DNA from: Sphingomonas sp. BK580
GTDB taxonomy: Bacteria; Pseudomonadota; Alphaproteobacteria; Sphingomonadales; Sphingomonadaceae
Assembly: GCF_014194975.1 (NCBI RefSeq)
Contig: NZ_JACIAY010000013.1
Span: 36,917 to 100,916 of the forward strand
DNA: 64,000 nt
Reading direction: 5' to 3'
The position numbers and the translations under genes are program-made. Each line of letters starts with the position of its first letter. Within the stretch, counting starts at the first letter, position 1. Shown here one piece after another: positions 37,906 to 47,058 of this stretch. The notes beneath the pieces were generated by a model, which had not been told where the DNA came from, made no database searches, and saw nothing but the letters and a program-made list of their open reading frames with translations.

Positions 37906-38841
37906 TCACAGGTTGCGTGCGATCGCGATGCCGCCGCTGATGGAAAGGATCGCGGCCAGCGTGCTCCAGAGCACCGTCTCGGCGGAGTCGTGCTCGTATG
38001 CATGGTGCGCCAGCGCGAAGGTCGGAACGGCGGTCGCCGTAGGCAGCACGCCGAGGAGGAACGCCTGCTTCAGCCAGCCGTCCTGGAGGCCGAGCGCCAG
38101 TCCGGCGCCGAGCAGGATGGCGGGCTGGAGGACGTTCTTGATCAGGACGTTGCCGGCGACCTCGAGATCGATCTCCGGTTTGATCTTCGACAGGATCAGA
38201 CCAAGCGTGAACAGCGCCACGCCGCCCGCCGCCTTGCCGATCTGATCGACGCTCGACGTGACGATCGCGGGAACCGGGACGGCCAGGACCGCGAGCGCCA
38301 GACCGGCGGCCGGCAGCACGACCAGCGGCTGCGCCACGGCCTCGAGCAGGGTCGCTCCCACGCCGCCGCCGTTCTCGCCCCTGCCGTCGTGGCTGAGCGC
38401 GAACAGCGCCGTGGGCAGCATCAGCATCGACAGGACGAGGTTGCCGATGACGATGCTCAGCATGCCCTGCGGTCCCACTACGGCGAGCATGACCGGTGGC
38501 CCGCAGTACGCCATGTTGGCGAACGCGGTGGAGACGCCCTGGACGGCGGCCTCGCCGATCCGGCGCCGATAGGCCAGTCTTCCGAACAGGTATCCCGCCC
38601 CGAGCGAACCCATGAGGCCGATTGCGATCGTCAGCACGAACGGCGCGTTCAGGATGGCGCTCCTGTCTGCGGACGCGGCGGCCAGGAAGAGCGACAGCGG
38701 CAGCGCGAACCGGATGACGAAACCCGCGAGCGTCGCGCTTGCGTCCTCCGGCACCCACTTCCGCCTTCCCGCCAGCCAGCCGAGCGCGGTGACGAAGAAG
38801 ATGGGCGCCAGCGACGCCAGGATCGTGTGCGGCAGGCTCAT
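37906..38841 (-). CDS. AEC-family transporter
   Basis: The ATG at 38841 gives 311 residues with ten hydrophobic segments and the two-fold repeat of the auxin efflux carrier family. LASLAPIFFVTALGWLAGRR begins the first repeat and FANMAYCGPPVMLAV holds the conserved cross-over region. The open frame continues upstream to 39003, but that part is Arg/Ser-rich shadow of the tautomerase gene. Bacterial members near malic enzymes (MleP/MdcF-like) move malate or malonate. Its place next to maeA suggests malate or another dicarboxylate. Confidence 0.83.
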   Translation of the reverse strand: MSLPHTILASLAPIFFVTALGWLAGRRKWVPEDASATLAGFVIRFALPLSLFLAAASADRSAILNAPFVLTIAIGLMGSLGAGYLFGRLAYRRRIGEAAVQGVSTAFANMAYCGPPVMLAVVGPQGMLSIVIGNLVLSMLMLPTALFALSHDGRGENGGGVGATLLEAVAQPLVVLPAAGLALAVLAVPVPAIVTSSVDQIGKAAGGVALFTLGLILSKIKPEIDLEVAGNVLIKNVLQPAILLGAGLALGLQDGWLKQAFLLGVLPTATAVPTFALAHHAYEHDSAETVLWSTLAAILSISGGIAIARNL

Positions 38842-38890
38842 CGGATCGTCCCGACGCGCTTCCGCAGGCAGGGGAGCGAGTCGGAGGGGC

Positions 38891-39274
38891 CTAGGGCGCG
38901 TACTGGGCCACGCCGTTGCCGAAGGACCAGTTCTCCTTCGGCACCTCGACGAGGTTGATGAGGACGTCCTCTCGAGGCACGCCGGCCCGCAGCTCGAAGC
39001 CATGCGCGATGGCTTCGAAGAGCGCCTTCTTCTGCGGCAGTTCGCGGCCCGCGTTCATGGTGATCTGGACGAGGACGAAGCAGTCCGAGCGCTGGATGCC
39101 GAGGTAGCTCCTGTCGAACACTAGCCGGTTGTCCGCATGTTCGGCTATGACGTGGAAGCGGTCGTTCGCGAGCGCTCCCGCCTCGAGCAGCGCCTCGTAG
39201 ACGACGTCGCTCATGGCCGAGATCGAGTGCCCGGAGTGATGGTCCCGAAGAAGGTCTATTCGCACCAGCGGCAT
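38891..39274 (-). CDS. Tautomerase-superfamily protein
   Basis: A 127-residue protein that begins MPLVRIDLLRDH, placing the catalytic Pro at the N-terminus after Met removal. Later motifs (RSDCFVLVQITMNAGR and the C-terminal KENWSFGNGVAQYAP) are typical of the longer tautomerase_2-type proteins. The substrate is unknown; oxaloacetate enol-keto tautomerisation would fit its place between poxB and a malate-type transporter, but that is a guess. Spacing of 49-77 bases on each side is consistent with one operon. Confidence 0.8.
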   Translation of the reverse strand: MPLVRIDLLRDHHSGHSISAMSDVVYEALLEAGALANDRFHVIAEHADNRLVFDRSYLGIQRSDCFVLVQITMNAGRELPQKKALFEAIAHGFELRAGVPREDVLINLVEVPKENWSFGNGVAQYAP

Positions 39275-39351
39275 GGAAGCCTCCGTTTGTTGAGGAGCCG
39301 GCTAGGCGGCTGGCCGAGTTCGGCCGGGTGAAGCGAAGCGACGCCATGCGG

Positions 39352-41091
39352 CTAGCGGAGCAGCGCCTTGATCACGTTCCCACCCTTGAGCAGGTCGATG
39401 ATCTCGTCTCCCCGACCGTTCATGACGGCGCGGAGCCCCCACAGACCGAAGCCGGCGACCTCGTCCGTCGTGACGACCGGAGGCATGGAGAGCTCCTGCC
39501 GGTTCGTCACCACGTCGAGAAGCGCGGGGCCGGGATGGAAGAGGAAGTCGTGGACGGCGTCCTCCAGCTTGGCGGGATCGTCCACGCGTGCGGCGTGGAT
39601 GCCCATCGATGCGGCCATCTGCGCGAAGTCCGGGTTGTGCAGGTCGGTGCCGAAGTCGAGGAAGCCGCCGCCCTTCATTTCGAGCGAGACGAAGCCGAGG
39701 GCTCCGTTGTTGTAGACGACCACCTTGACCGGCAGGCTCTGCTGCGCGAGCGTCAGGAAGTCCCCCATCAGCATCGAGAACCCGCCGTCTCCCGACAGGC
39801 TGATGACCTGCCGTCCGGGGAACGCGGCCTGTGCGCCGATTGCTTGGGGAAGCGCGTTCGCCATGGAGCCGTGCGCAAGCGAGCCCAGCATGCGCCGCCG
39901 CCCGTTCATGGCGAGATAGCGGGCGGCCCACACGGTCACCGTCCCGACGTCGAAGGTGAAGACGGCGTCGTCGGATGCCGCGTCGCTTAAAACCTTCGTG
40001 AGGTACTGCGGATGGATCGGCTCGCCGCGTGTGGGCTGCGCGAGATCGTCGAGGCCCTCCCGCGCTTTCCGGTAATTCTCCTTCGAGCGGTTGAGGTGGG
40101 TCGGATCGAGCTTGAGATCGAGGAGCGGCAAAAGCGCTTCGATCGTCGCGCCGACGTCTCCGACCACCCCGAGCGACAAGGGCGCCCGCCGACCGAGGTT
40201 CTCGGGTCGGACGTCGACCTGGAGCACCTGGGCCTTTTCGGGGAAGAACTGGCGATACGGGAAGTCCGTGCCCAGCATCAGCAGGGTGTCGCAGTCCATC
40301 ATCGCCTGGTAGCCCGACTTGAACCCGATCAGGCCGGTCATGCCCACGTCGAAGGGGTTGTCCCACTCGACGTGCTCCTTGCCGCCCAGCGCATGCACGA
40401 TCGGTGACTGCAGCGCCTCGGCCAGCCGCATCAGCTGGTCGTGCGCGCCTTGGCAGCCGCGGCCGCAGAACAGCGTCACCCGGTGGCCGTTGTTGAGGCG
40501 ATGAGCCAGGTCGTGGAGTGTGGCCGAATCCGGAACCTGGACGGGTGCGGAGATGCGAAGCCCGGCCGGCTCGGACATCGTCGCCTTGTAGGTCTTGAGC
40601 GCCACGTCTCCGGGGATGACGACGACGGAGACGCTTCGACGGCCGATGGCGCTGCGGATGGCGGTCTCGAGGACGCCTGGCAGCTGTTCGGGATGGGTTA
40701 CGAGCTCGCAATAGTCGCTGCACGCGCGGAACAGCTTGTCCGGCTTGGTCTCCTGGAAGTAGTTCCGTCCGAGCTCGGCGGACGGGATCTGCGCGGCTAT
40801 CGCCAGCACGGGAACGCGGGTCCGCTGGCAGTCGAAGAGGCCGTTGATCAGGTGGGTGTTGCCCGGCCCGCACGATCCGGCGCAAACGGCGAGCTCACCG
40901 GTGAGAGCCGCCTCGGCCCCCGCGGCGAAGGCGGCGACCTCCTCGTGCCGCACGTGCACCCAGTCGATGTCGCCGCGCGTCCGCAGCGACTCGGTTATGC
41001 CGTTGAGGCTGTCGCCGACGACGCCGTAGATCCGTCGGACTCCAGCGCGATGCAGCGTCTCGGTGATGAGGTCGGCGACCTTGCGGGCCAT
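39352..41091 (-). CDS. poxB: Pyruvate dehydrogenase (quinone) / pyruvate oxidase type
   Basis: A 579-residue ThDP- and FAD-dependent enzyme that converts pyruvate to acetate and CO2 and passes electrons to ubiquinone at the membrane surface. Seen: VVGDSLNGI, the catalytic-Glu region HVRHEEVAAFAAGAEA, GSCGPGNTHLINGL, and the ThDP motif from GDGGFSMLMGDF to YNN. The C-terminus (NGRGDEIIDLLKGGNVIK) resembles the amphipathic lipid-activated tail of E. coli PoxB. It is 12 bases downstream of mqo. Acetolactate synthase is excluded by the overall PoxB-like order and tail. Confidence 0.9.
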   Translation of the reverse strand: MARKVADLITETLHRAGVRRIYGVVGDSLNGITESLRTRGDIDWVHVRHEEVAAFAAGAEAALTGELAVCAGSCGPGNTHLINGLFDCQRTRVPVLAIAAQIPSAELGRNYFQETKPDKLFRACSDYCELVTHPEQLPGVLETAIRSAIGRRSVSVVVIPGDVALKTYKATMSEPAGLRISAPVQVPDSATLHDLAHRLNNGHRVTLFCGRGCQGAHDQLMRLAEALQSPIVHALGGKEHVEWDNPFDVGMTGLIGFKSGYQAMMDCDTLLMLGTDFPYRQFFPEKAQVLQVDVRPENLGRRAPLSLGVVGDVGATIEALLPLLDLKLDPTHLNRSKENYRKAREGLDDLAQPTRGEPIHPQYLTKVLSDAASDDAVFTFDVGTVTVWAARYLAMNGRRRMLGSLAHGSMANALPQAIGAQAAFPGRQVISLSGDGGFSMLMGDFLTLAQQSLPVKVVVYNNGALGFVSLEMKGGGFLDFGTDLHNPDFAQMAASMGIHAARVDDPAKLEDAVHDFLFHPGPALLDVVTNRQELSMPPVVTTDEVAGFGLWGLRAVMNGRGDEIIDLLKGGNVIKALLR

Positions 41092-41103
41092 GTCGGCTCC
41101 TTC

Positions 41104-42612
41104 TCAGTTGGCGTGGACGTAGCGGAGCCCGAGCACTGGGGCGGTGTCGGCGCGAGTGGCGCGGCACGCCTCGGCATCTCGCTTCAGGTCGATGCCGTAG
41201 GTCGGGATCACCTCCCTCATCTTCGGCAGCCAGCCGTCTTCCGTAAGCTTGTCCGCGAAGCACTTCTCCACGAGCGAGATGGCGATGAAGGCAGCGGTCG
41301 AGGCGCCGGGGGACGCCCCGAGAAGCGCGACGATGGAATTGTCGCGGGAGCCGACGAGCTCGGTTCCGAACTGCAGCGTGCCGCCTCCGTGACCGTCCGG
41401 CCGGATGATCTGGACGCGCTGGCCGGCTACCGCCTCCTTCCAGTCGTCCGGATCGGCCATTGGAAAGAACGCCTTCAGGGTGTCGAAGCGCGCGTGAGGG
41501 GTCTGCACGACCTGGCCCACCAGGTACTCCTCGAGCTTGAAGCTGTGCAGGCCCACGTCGATCAGCGGCCCAAGGTTGCCGATGCGGATCGACTTGAAGA
41601 GATCGACATAGGAGCCCTCCTTCGAGAACTTGCTCGAGAAGCCGGCATAGGGGCCGAAGAGGATGGAGTGCTGTCCGCCGACGACCCGCATGTCGAGGTG
41701 CGGCACCGACATGGGAGGGGAGCCGTGAGCCGCCTTGCCGTAGACCTTGACGTGGTGCTGCCTCGCGATCTCCGGGTTGTCGCAGCGTAGCCAGACGCCG
41801 CTCACCGGGAATCCCCCGTAGCCGTGTGCCTCCGGAACGTCGGCCTTCTGCAGAAGCGACAGGGCGTTGCCGCCTGCGCCGATGAACACGAAGCCGGCCG
41901 TCGCCGAGACGTCGGGGCCGCCCTTCCGGTCCGTCGCGCGCAGCCGCCAGAGGCCGTCCGGCTGCCGCTCGACGTGCGAAACCTCGCAGCAGTACCGTAC
42001 CGAGACGTCGTCGTTGCGCTGGAGATGCGCAATCAGCAGGTGCGTCAGCGCGCCGTAGTCCACATCGGCCCCGCTCATCATGCGTGTCGCCGCGACCGGC
42101 TCGTGGGTCGATCGGCCCACCATCACGAGCGGAGCCCAAGTTGCGATCTCGTCGCCGTGCTCGGTGTGCTCCATCCCTTCGAAGCAGTGGTGCGCGGACA
42201 TCGCGGCATGGCGCTTGCGCAGGAAGATCAGGTCCTCGTCTCCTACGACGAAGCTCATGTGGGGGCATGACCGGATGAAGTCCGACGGATCGGCGATCGC
42301 GCCCTTGCGGACCAGGTGGGTCCACAGCTGGCGCGAGAGGTCGAACTCGACGTTAACCTCCAGCGCCTTGGCGATGTCGATCGAGCCGTCCGCCTTCTCG
42401 GGCGTGTAGTTCAGCTCGCAGTTCGCGGCGTGGCCCGTGCCCGCGTTGTTCCACCCGTGCGAGTCCTCGAGCCCGCAGTCCTCGAGTCGCTCGAACACGG
42501 CGATGGAGAGCGACGGATCGAGCTCCTTGAGGAGCGTGCCTACGGTCGCGCCCATGATGCCGGCGCCCACAATTGCCACGTCCACGTGGCGGTCGACCGC
42601 TGCCATGTTCAC
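41104..42612 (-). CDS. mqo: Malate:quinone oxidoreductase
   Basis: A 502-residue FAD protein that oxidises malate to oxaloacetate at the inner membrane, reducing ubiquinone. Seen are VDVAIVGAGIMGATVGTLL (FAD binding), WNNAGTGHAANCELNYTP, VFIGAGGNAL and the late PGASTAAFIAISL. Length matches the MQO family. The start overlaps the cupin gene stop by 4 bases, so these are coupled, and poxB follows after 12 bases. Two quinone-reducing enzymes next to a quinol oxidase form a short respiratory chain. Confidence 0.93.
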   Translation of the reverse strand: MNMAAVDRHVDVAIVGAGIMGATVGTLLKELDPSLSIAVFERLEDCGLEDSHGWNNAGTGHAANCELNYTPEKADGSIDIAKALEVNVEFDLSRQLWTHLVRKGAIADPSDFIRSCPHMSFVVGDEDLIFLRKRHAAMSAHHCFEGMEHTEHGDEIATWAPLVMVGRSTHEPVAATRMMSGADVDYGALTHLLIAHLQRNDDVSVRYCCEVSHVERQPDGLWRLRATDRKGGPDVSATAGFVFIGAGGNALSLLQKADVPEAHGYGGFPVSGVWLRCDNPEIARQHHVKVYGKAAHGSPPMSVPHLDMRVVGGQHSILFGPYAGFSSKFSKEGSYVDLFKSIRIGNLGPLIDVGLHSFKLEEYLVGQVVQTPHARFDTLKAFFPMADPDDWKEAVAGQRVQIIRPDGHGGGTLQFGTELVGSRDNSIVALLGASPGASTAAFIAISLVEKCFADKLTEDGWLPKMREVIPTYGIDLKRDAEACRATRADTAPVLGLRYVHAN

Positions 42613-43010
42613 TCTCCCGAGCTACGAGCGTCGGCAAGGAAGCCCGGATCGGCGCCCTCCGACAGGATGACGTACGCGCGCCGCCAGGGCGCATCGTCCG
42701 TGAGCCGCCAGCTGTGACCGCTGCCCGTGGTGTCCTCCGCCAGCAGCACGTCGCCGGGCCTGATGACGAAGCTGCCTCTCGTCCTGGTCTGGAACTCCAG
42801 CGTGCCGGAGAGCGTGATGACCAGCTGTCGGATCGGCGCGTCGTGCCACTCGAAGGAGCCGCCCGGCTGCGTCTCGCGGAAGGAGACGGAGGTTGAGGGT
42901 ATGCGGTCTCCCAGGACGTCTCCGCGTTCCCCCTTGGGCAGGTCGATGCGTCCCTCCTCGAAGGTCGAGTCTCCCGCCTCGTCGGTCCAAATGCGTACAC
43001 ATCTGATCAT
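42609..43010 (-). CDS. Cupin-domain protein
   Basis: The ATG at 43010 gives 133 residues; the frame is open further upstream but only as a shadow of cyoD. A single beta-barrel cupin is visible with FEWHDAPIRQLVITLSGTLEF and FVIRPGDVLLAED. The His/Glu metal set is incomplete at the first motif, so it may not be a metalloenzyme. It is located between cyoD and mqo and is coupled to mqo. Role unknown; a sensor or a stabilising accessory protein is possible. Confidence 0.75.
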   Translation of the reverse strand: MIRCVRIWTDEAGDSTFEEGRIDLPKGERGDVLGDRIPSTSVSFRETQPGGSFEWHDAPIRQLVITLSGTLEFQTRTRGSFVIRPGDVLLAEDTTGSGHSWRLTDDAPWRRAYVILSEGADPGFLADARSSGE

Positions 43011-43099
43011 CGCGTCTCTCCGGTTGCGAGCGGGGCAACCGCTCCGACGGGCCCGAGCCGACGGTGCTTCGGGTGGCGGAGGGGCTGCGCGGTCATGCG

Positions 43100-43450
43100 T
43101 CAGAAGCCCTGCGCGTTCATGCGCATGGCGGGCATCATGTTCGAGTCGAGGTGGCTCATGATCCAGAGGGATCCGCCCACCACCAGGATGACGATGAGGA
43201 CGCCGAACGCCAGGGCCAGCACGTTGTTGGTGCTGTCGGGGGCCGTGGTGATGTGGAGGAAGAAGACGAGGTGCACGCCCATCTGGGCCACGGCGAGCAC
43301 CGCGAGCGCCACCGGCACGGCGGGCGCCCACAATGTGCTCTCGGCCACCGCGAACGAGGCCGCCGATAGGCCGATGGCCAGCAGGTAGCCGCAGACGTAG
43401 GAGGAAAGCGTCGCGCGACCGTTGCGCGCGCCGGGTCTGGCTTCGCTCAT
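43100..43450 (-). CDS. cyoD: Cytochrome bo3 ubiquinol oxidase subunit IV
   Basis: The ATG at 43450 gives 116 residues with three TM helices, the length and layout of CyoD. LSSYVCGYLLAIGLSAASF begins TM1, QMGVHLVFFLHI is the typical second-helix motif, and TM3 ends at LWIMSHLD. The start overlaps the cyoC stop by 4 bases. CyoD aids CuB insertion and assembly in E. coli. Order cyoABCD is conserved, but cyoE (heme O synthase) is not next to it. Confidence 0.9.
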   Translation of the reverse strand: MSEARPGARNGRATLSSYVCGYLLAIGLSAASFAVAESTLWAPAVPVALAVLAVAQMGVHLVFFLHITTAPDSTNNVLALAFGVLIVILVVGGSLWIMSHLDSNMMPAMRMNAQGF

Positions 43451-44106
43451 CGTCCTGCTCCCATCAGATAGACGTTCGTGAGTATTGCGACCCAGACGAT
43501 GTCGAGCGCGTGCCAGAAGATGCTGAAGCAGAGGAGGCGCCGGACGAGCTCCGGGCGGCAGCCCTTCGCCGCGAAGTGGGCCATCAGTAGAATGAGCCAG
43601 AGCAGCCCGAAGGCGACGTGGGCTCCGTGGCAGCCGACCAGGCCGAAGAAGGAGGAGAGCGAGGCGTTGCGGTCGGGGCCGGTCCCCTCCGCGATCAGGT
43701 CGCCGAATTCGCTCAGCTCGAGCACGAGGAAGGTCGCGCCCAGAACCAGCGTCGCCACCAGCCAGACCTGCATCTGACCCGTCGCCCCTCTGCCGAGCGC
43801 GAGCGCCGCGAGGCCGCACGTGAAGGATGACGTGAGGAGGACCGCTGTCTCGTACTTCGCCGACGTCAGGCTGAGCAGCTGCCTGGCCGCGGGACCGCCC
43901 GCGGTGCTGCCGGAGAGCACGCTGAACGCCGCAAAGAGGGCGGCGAACATGATGATGTCGGACAGGATGAAGATCCAGAAGCCGTAGCCCACCACGACGG
44001 TGCGGTCGGGCGCTCCGCCCTCGCCGCTGTCGTGCGGAGGCGGTCCGTCCTGGCCGCCCTCCGATCCGCCGCCGCGTGCTGCCGTTGGTGCGGTGATCGC
44101 GCTCAT
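43447..44106 (-). CDS. cyoC: Cytochrome bo3 ubiquinol oxidase subunit III
   Basis: The ATG at 44106 gives 219 residues with five TM helices, as in CyoC. Motifs include GYGFWIFILSDIIMFAALFAAF in the first helices, FLVLELSEF, GCHGAHVAFGLLWL and FWHALDIVWV, which are shared by heme-copper oxidase subunits III. Overlaps of 4 bases with both cyoB and cyoD show a coupled operon. The upstream open frame to 44490 is a shadow of cyoB. Confidence 0.92.
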   Translation of the reverse strand: MSAITAPTAARGGGSEGGQDGPPPHDSGEGGAPDRTVVVGYGFWIFILSDIIMFAALFAAFSVLSGSTAGGPAARQLLSLTSAKYETAVLLTSSFTCGLAALALGRGATGQMQVWLVATLVLGATFLVLELSEFGDLIAEGTGPDRNASLSSFFGLVGCHGAHVAFGLLWLILLMAHFAAKGCRPELVRRLLCFSIFWHALDIVWVAILTNVYLMGAGR

Positions 44107-46106
44107 GCCGTACGCTCCATGCTCCGCAGAGCGCTGCTCCGCGCGGCGCGGTCGATCGCGTCGATGCGCGCCACCTCGCCGGCCGCGATCGAGAACTCCG
44201 ACTGCTCCCGCCAGGCGAAGACGACCGCGGTGGCGATGGCTCCGACGAACCCTAGGGCGGCCAGCCACCAGATGTGCCAGATCAGCGCGAAGCCTACGCA
44301 GGTCGCGAAGAACGCAGCGACGACTCCGGTAGGCGACCGCAGCGGCATCGGGATGGCCTCGTAGGAGGGGGCTTCCGGCAGGCGATGCTCGCTCAGGGCC
44401 CGCTCCTTGGCGGTCCAGTAAGCTTCGAGGCCGGCAACCTGCGGCACCTTGGCGAAGTTGAACGCGGGAGGCGGCGACGAGGTGGACCACTCGAGGGTGC
44501 GCCCGTCCCAGGGATCACCGGTCGTGTCCCTGCGCTCGTCCCGCGTCCTGATCGAGACGACGAGCTGGACCACCTGGCACGCGATGCCGCAGGCGATCAG
44601 GAGCGCGCCGGAGAGCGCGAGCAGAAGCCACGGGTGCCATTCCGAGACGTCGTAGCTCTGCATTCGGCGCGTCATTCCGAGCAGCCCGAGGACGTAGAGG
44701 GGCATGAACGCGAGATAGAAGCCCGCCACCCAGCAGAAGCACGCCCGCCTGCCCCAGCGCTCGTCGAGCAGGAAGCCGAAGGCCTTCGGAAACCAGTACG
44801 AGTAGCCTGCGAAGGCGCCGAAGAGCACGCCGCCGATCACCACGTTGTGGAAGTGGGCGACCAGGAAAAGGGAGTTGTGCAGCACGAAGTCTGCCGGCGG
44901 TACCGCCATTAGCACGCCCGTCATGCCGCCGATCACGAAGGTGACGACGAAGGCGATGGCCCACAGCATCGGCGTCGCGTACCGCAGAGTGCCGCCGTAC
45001 ATGGTGAAGAGCCAGTTGAAGACCTTCACGCCCGTCGGCACGGCGATGATCATCGTCATGATGCCGAAGAAGGAGTTCACGTCGGCGCCCGCTCCCATCG
45101 TGAAGAAGTGGTGCAGCCAGACCATGAAGGAGAGGACGCAGATGCACATGGTCGCAAGGACCATGGATCGATAGCCGAATAGCGGCTTGCCGGAGAACGT
45201 CGAAAAGATCTCCGAGAACACGCCGAACGCTGGAAGGATGAGGATGTAGACTTCGGGGTGGCCCCACGCCCAGATGAGGTTCATGAACATCATCATGTTG
45301 CCGCCGCCGTCGTTGGTGAAGTAGTGGAATCCGAGGTAGCGGTCCAGGATCAGCATCGCCAAGGTCGCGGTCAGGATGGGAAAGGCCGCGACGATCAGCA
45401 GGTTCGACGCCAGCGAAGTCCAGCAGAACACGGGCATGCGCATCAGCGTCATTCCAGGCGCGCGAAGCTTGAGGATGGTCGTGACGAGATTGATGCCCGA
45501 CATCAGGGTGCCGATGCCTGATATCTGCAGCGACCACAGATAGTAGTCCACGCCGACGCCCGGCGAGTAGCTGGTTTCGGACAGCGGCGGGTAGGGCAGC
45601 CAACCGGTACGGGAGAACTCGCCGACGAAGAGCGAGATGTTCACCAGCAGGACCGCCGTGGCGGTCAGCCAGAAGCTGGCGGAGTTCAAGGTGGGGAAGG
45701 CGACGTCGCGCGCGCCGATCTGAAGTGGCACGACGTAGTTCATGAGCCCGACGACGAACGTCATGGCCACGAAGAAGATCATGATCGTGCCGTGGGCCGA
45801 GAAGACCTGGTCGTAGTGCTCGGGCGGAAGAAAGCCGGGCGCCTTGTACGCGAGCGCCTGCTGCGACCGCATCATGATGGCGTCGGAGAAGCCGCGGAGG
45901 AGCATGATGAGAGCGAGGAGGCAGTACATGACGCCGATTCGCTTGTGATCGACGGATGTGATCCACTCGCACCACAGGTACGGCCACCAGCCCTTGACGA
46001 ACGTGAGGACGAGGGTTCCGGCGATGACCAGCATCACGACGAGGGAGGCCACGATCGGAAGCGGCTCGTTGAGCGGGATGGCGCTGAGGGAGAGCTTTCC
46101 AAGCAT
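44103..46106 (-). CDS. cyoB: Cytochrome bo3 ubiquinol oxidase subunit I
   Basis: The ATG at 46106 gives 667 residues. All key residues of the A1-type heme-copper oxidases are present, each one position below E. coli numbering: heme b ligands H105 and H420, CuB ligands H283, H332 and H333, heme o3 ligand H418, cross-linked Tyr Y287, K-channel K361, and D-channel N123/D134. It reduces oxygen to water with electrons from ubiquinol and pumps protons. It follows cyoA by 4 bases. Confident. Confidence 0.95.
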   Translation of the reverse strand: MLGKLSLSAIPLNEPLPIVASLVVMLVIAGTLVLTFVKGWWPYLWCEWITSVDHKRIGVMYCLLALIMLLRGFSDAIMMRSQQALAYKAPGFLPPEHYDQVFSAHGTIMIFFVAMTFVVGLMNYVVPLQIGARDVAFPTLNSASFWLTATAVLLVNISLFVGEFSRTGWLPYPPLSETSYSPGVGVDYYLWSLQISGIGTLMSGINLVTTILKLRAPGMTLMRMPVFCWTSLASNLLIVAAFPILTATLAMLILDRYLGFHYFTNDGGGNMMMFMNLIWAWGHPEVYILILPAFGVFSEIFSTFSGKPLFGYRSMVLATMCICVLSFMVWLHHFFTMGAGADVNSFFGIMTMIIAVPTGVKVFNWLFTMYGGTLRYATPMLWAIAFVVTFVIGGMTGVLMAVPPADFVLHNSLFLVAHFHNVVIGGVLFGAFAGYSYWFPKAFGFLLDERWGRRACFCWVAGFYLAFMPLYVLGLLGMTRRMQSYDVSEWHPWLLLALSGALLIACGIACQVVQLVVSIRTRDERRDTTGDPWDGRTLEWSTSSPPPAFNFAKVPQVAGLEAYWTAKERALSEHRLPEAPSYEAIPMPLRSPTGVVAAFFATCVGFALIWHIWWLAALGFVGAIATAVVFAWREQSEFSIAAGEVARIDAIDRAARSSALRSMERTA

Positions 46107-46110
46107 GCGG

Positions 46111-47058
46111 TCAGCTCGCCTTTCGTGATGAGGTCGCCTGAGCGGCGGCGGGAGCCAGAGGGCCGGGCGCAGGAGCGAGCCGCAGGTCCACGATGGCGTC
46201 GAAGAGGCCGGGCGCCACGGTGCCGTAGGTGTGCGAGGCGACGTCGCTGCTCGGGAGCGAGAGCGCCTTGTATCCCCCGGCGTCCAGCGTCCCGCCACCG
46301 CTCTTGGCTTTGCCGAGCCATACCCTGAAGTCGGCGTCGGTCATGGCGACCGTCGGGAAGTGCATCCCTGGGAAGCCGTCTCCGCTGAAGTGCGCCGACA
46401 TGCCCCTGTATGTGCCCGGTCGATCGGCCTGCAGGTTCAGCTGCGTGGCCATGCCGTTCATGGCGTAGATCATCGATCCCAGCTGGGGGACGAAGAAGGT
46501 GTTCATCACCGAAGCGGAGGTGATCCGGAATCTCACCGGAGTTCCCGCCGGGATGGCGAGCGCGTTGACGCTGGCCACGCCGGCCTCGGGGTAGATGAAG
46601 AGCCACTTCCAATCGAGTGCGACGGCCTGCACTTCGATCGGCCGCCTGGGACTGCGGAGCGGTCGATACGGATCCAGGATGTGGCTGCCGATCCAGGCGA
46701 TGCCGCCGAGGAAGAGCACGATCAGGAGCGGGATCGACCAGACCACCAGCTCGATCCGACCGGAGTAGACGAAGTCGGGGCGGCGGCGCGCGCGGGGGTT
46801 CGAGCCTCGGTACCACCAGGCGAACCAGACGGCTGCGCAGATGGTCGGGAGCACGACCACAAGCATGACGGCGAGCGCGATGAGCAGCACCGCCAGGTTC
46901 GTGCGGCCCACGGGGCCCTGCGGATCGATGACGCCGGTGCAGCCGGTCAAGGCCGAGCTCGCGATCATGACGGCCAGCCGTGCGAGTCGGGTCGGTGCGC
47001 CGCTCAGCCCGCGCCGCCGCGTCCGACGTCGTTCGTCGAGTTCCTTCGATGTTGTCAT
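46111..47058 (-). CDS. cyoA: Cytochrome bo3 ubiquinol oxidase subunit II
   Basis: I use the ATG at 47058 (315 residues). A lipobox-like LTGC lies at the end of the signal sequence, as in CyoA, which is a lipoprotein. Two TM helices follow, then the cupredoxin domain with ALDWKWLFIYPE and MNTFFVPQLGSMIYAMNG. The CuA-binding Cys and His set is absent, which marks a quinol and not a cytochrome c oxidase. It is the first gene of the leftward respiratory run and is divergent from a LysR regulator 346 bases away. Confidence 0.92.
   Translation of the reverse strand: MTTSKELDERRRTRRRGLSGAPTRLARLAVMIASSALTGCTGVIDPQGPVGRTNLAVLLIALAVMLVVVLPTICAAVWFAWWYRGSNPRARRRPDFVYSGRIELVVWSIPLLIVLFLGGIAWIGSHILDPYRPLRSPRRPIEVQAVALDWKWLFIYPEAGVASVNALAIPAGTPVRFRITSASVMNTFFVPQLGSMIYAMNGMATQLNLQADRPGTYRGMSAHFSGDGFPGMHFPTVAMTDADFRVWLGKAKSGGGTLDAGGYKALSLPSSDVASHTYGTVAPGLFDAIVDLRLAPAPGPLAPAAAQATSSRKAS

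Noticed and set aside
38891..39003. Upstream extension of the AEC transporter frame over the tautomerase gene
   Set aside because: The extension is an Arg/Ser-rich shadow. The first TM helix starts just after the ATG at 38841.
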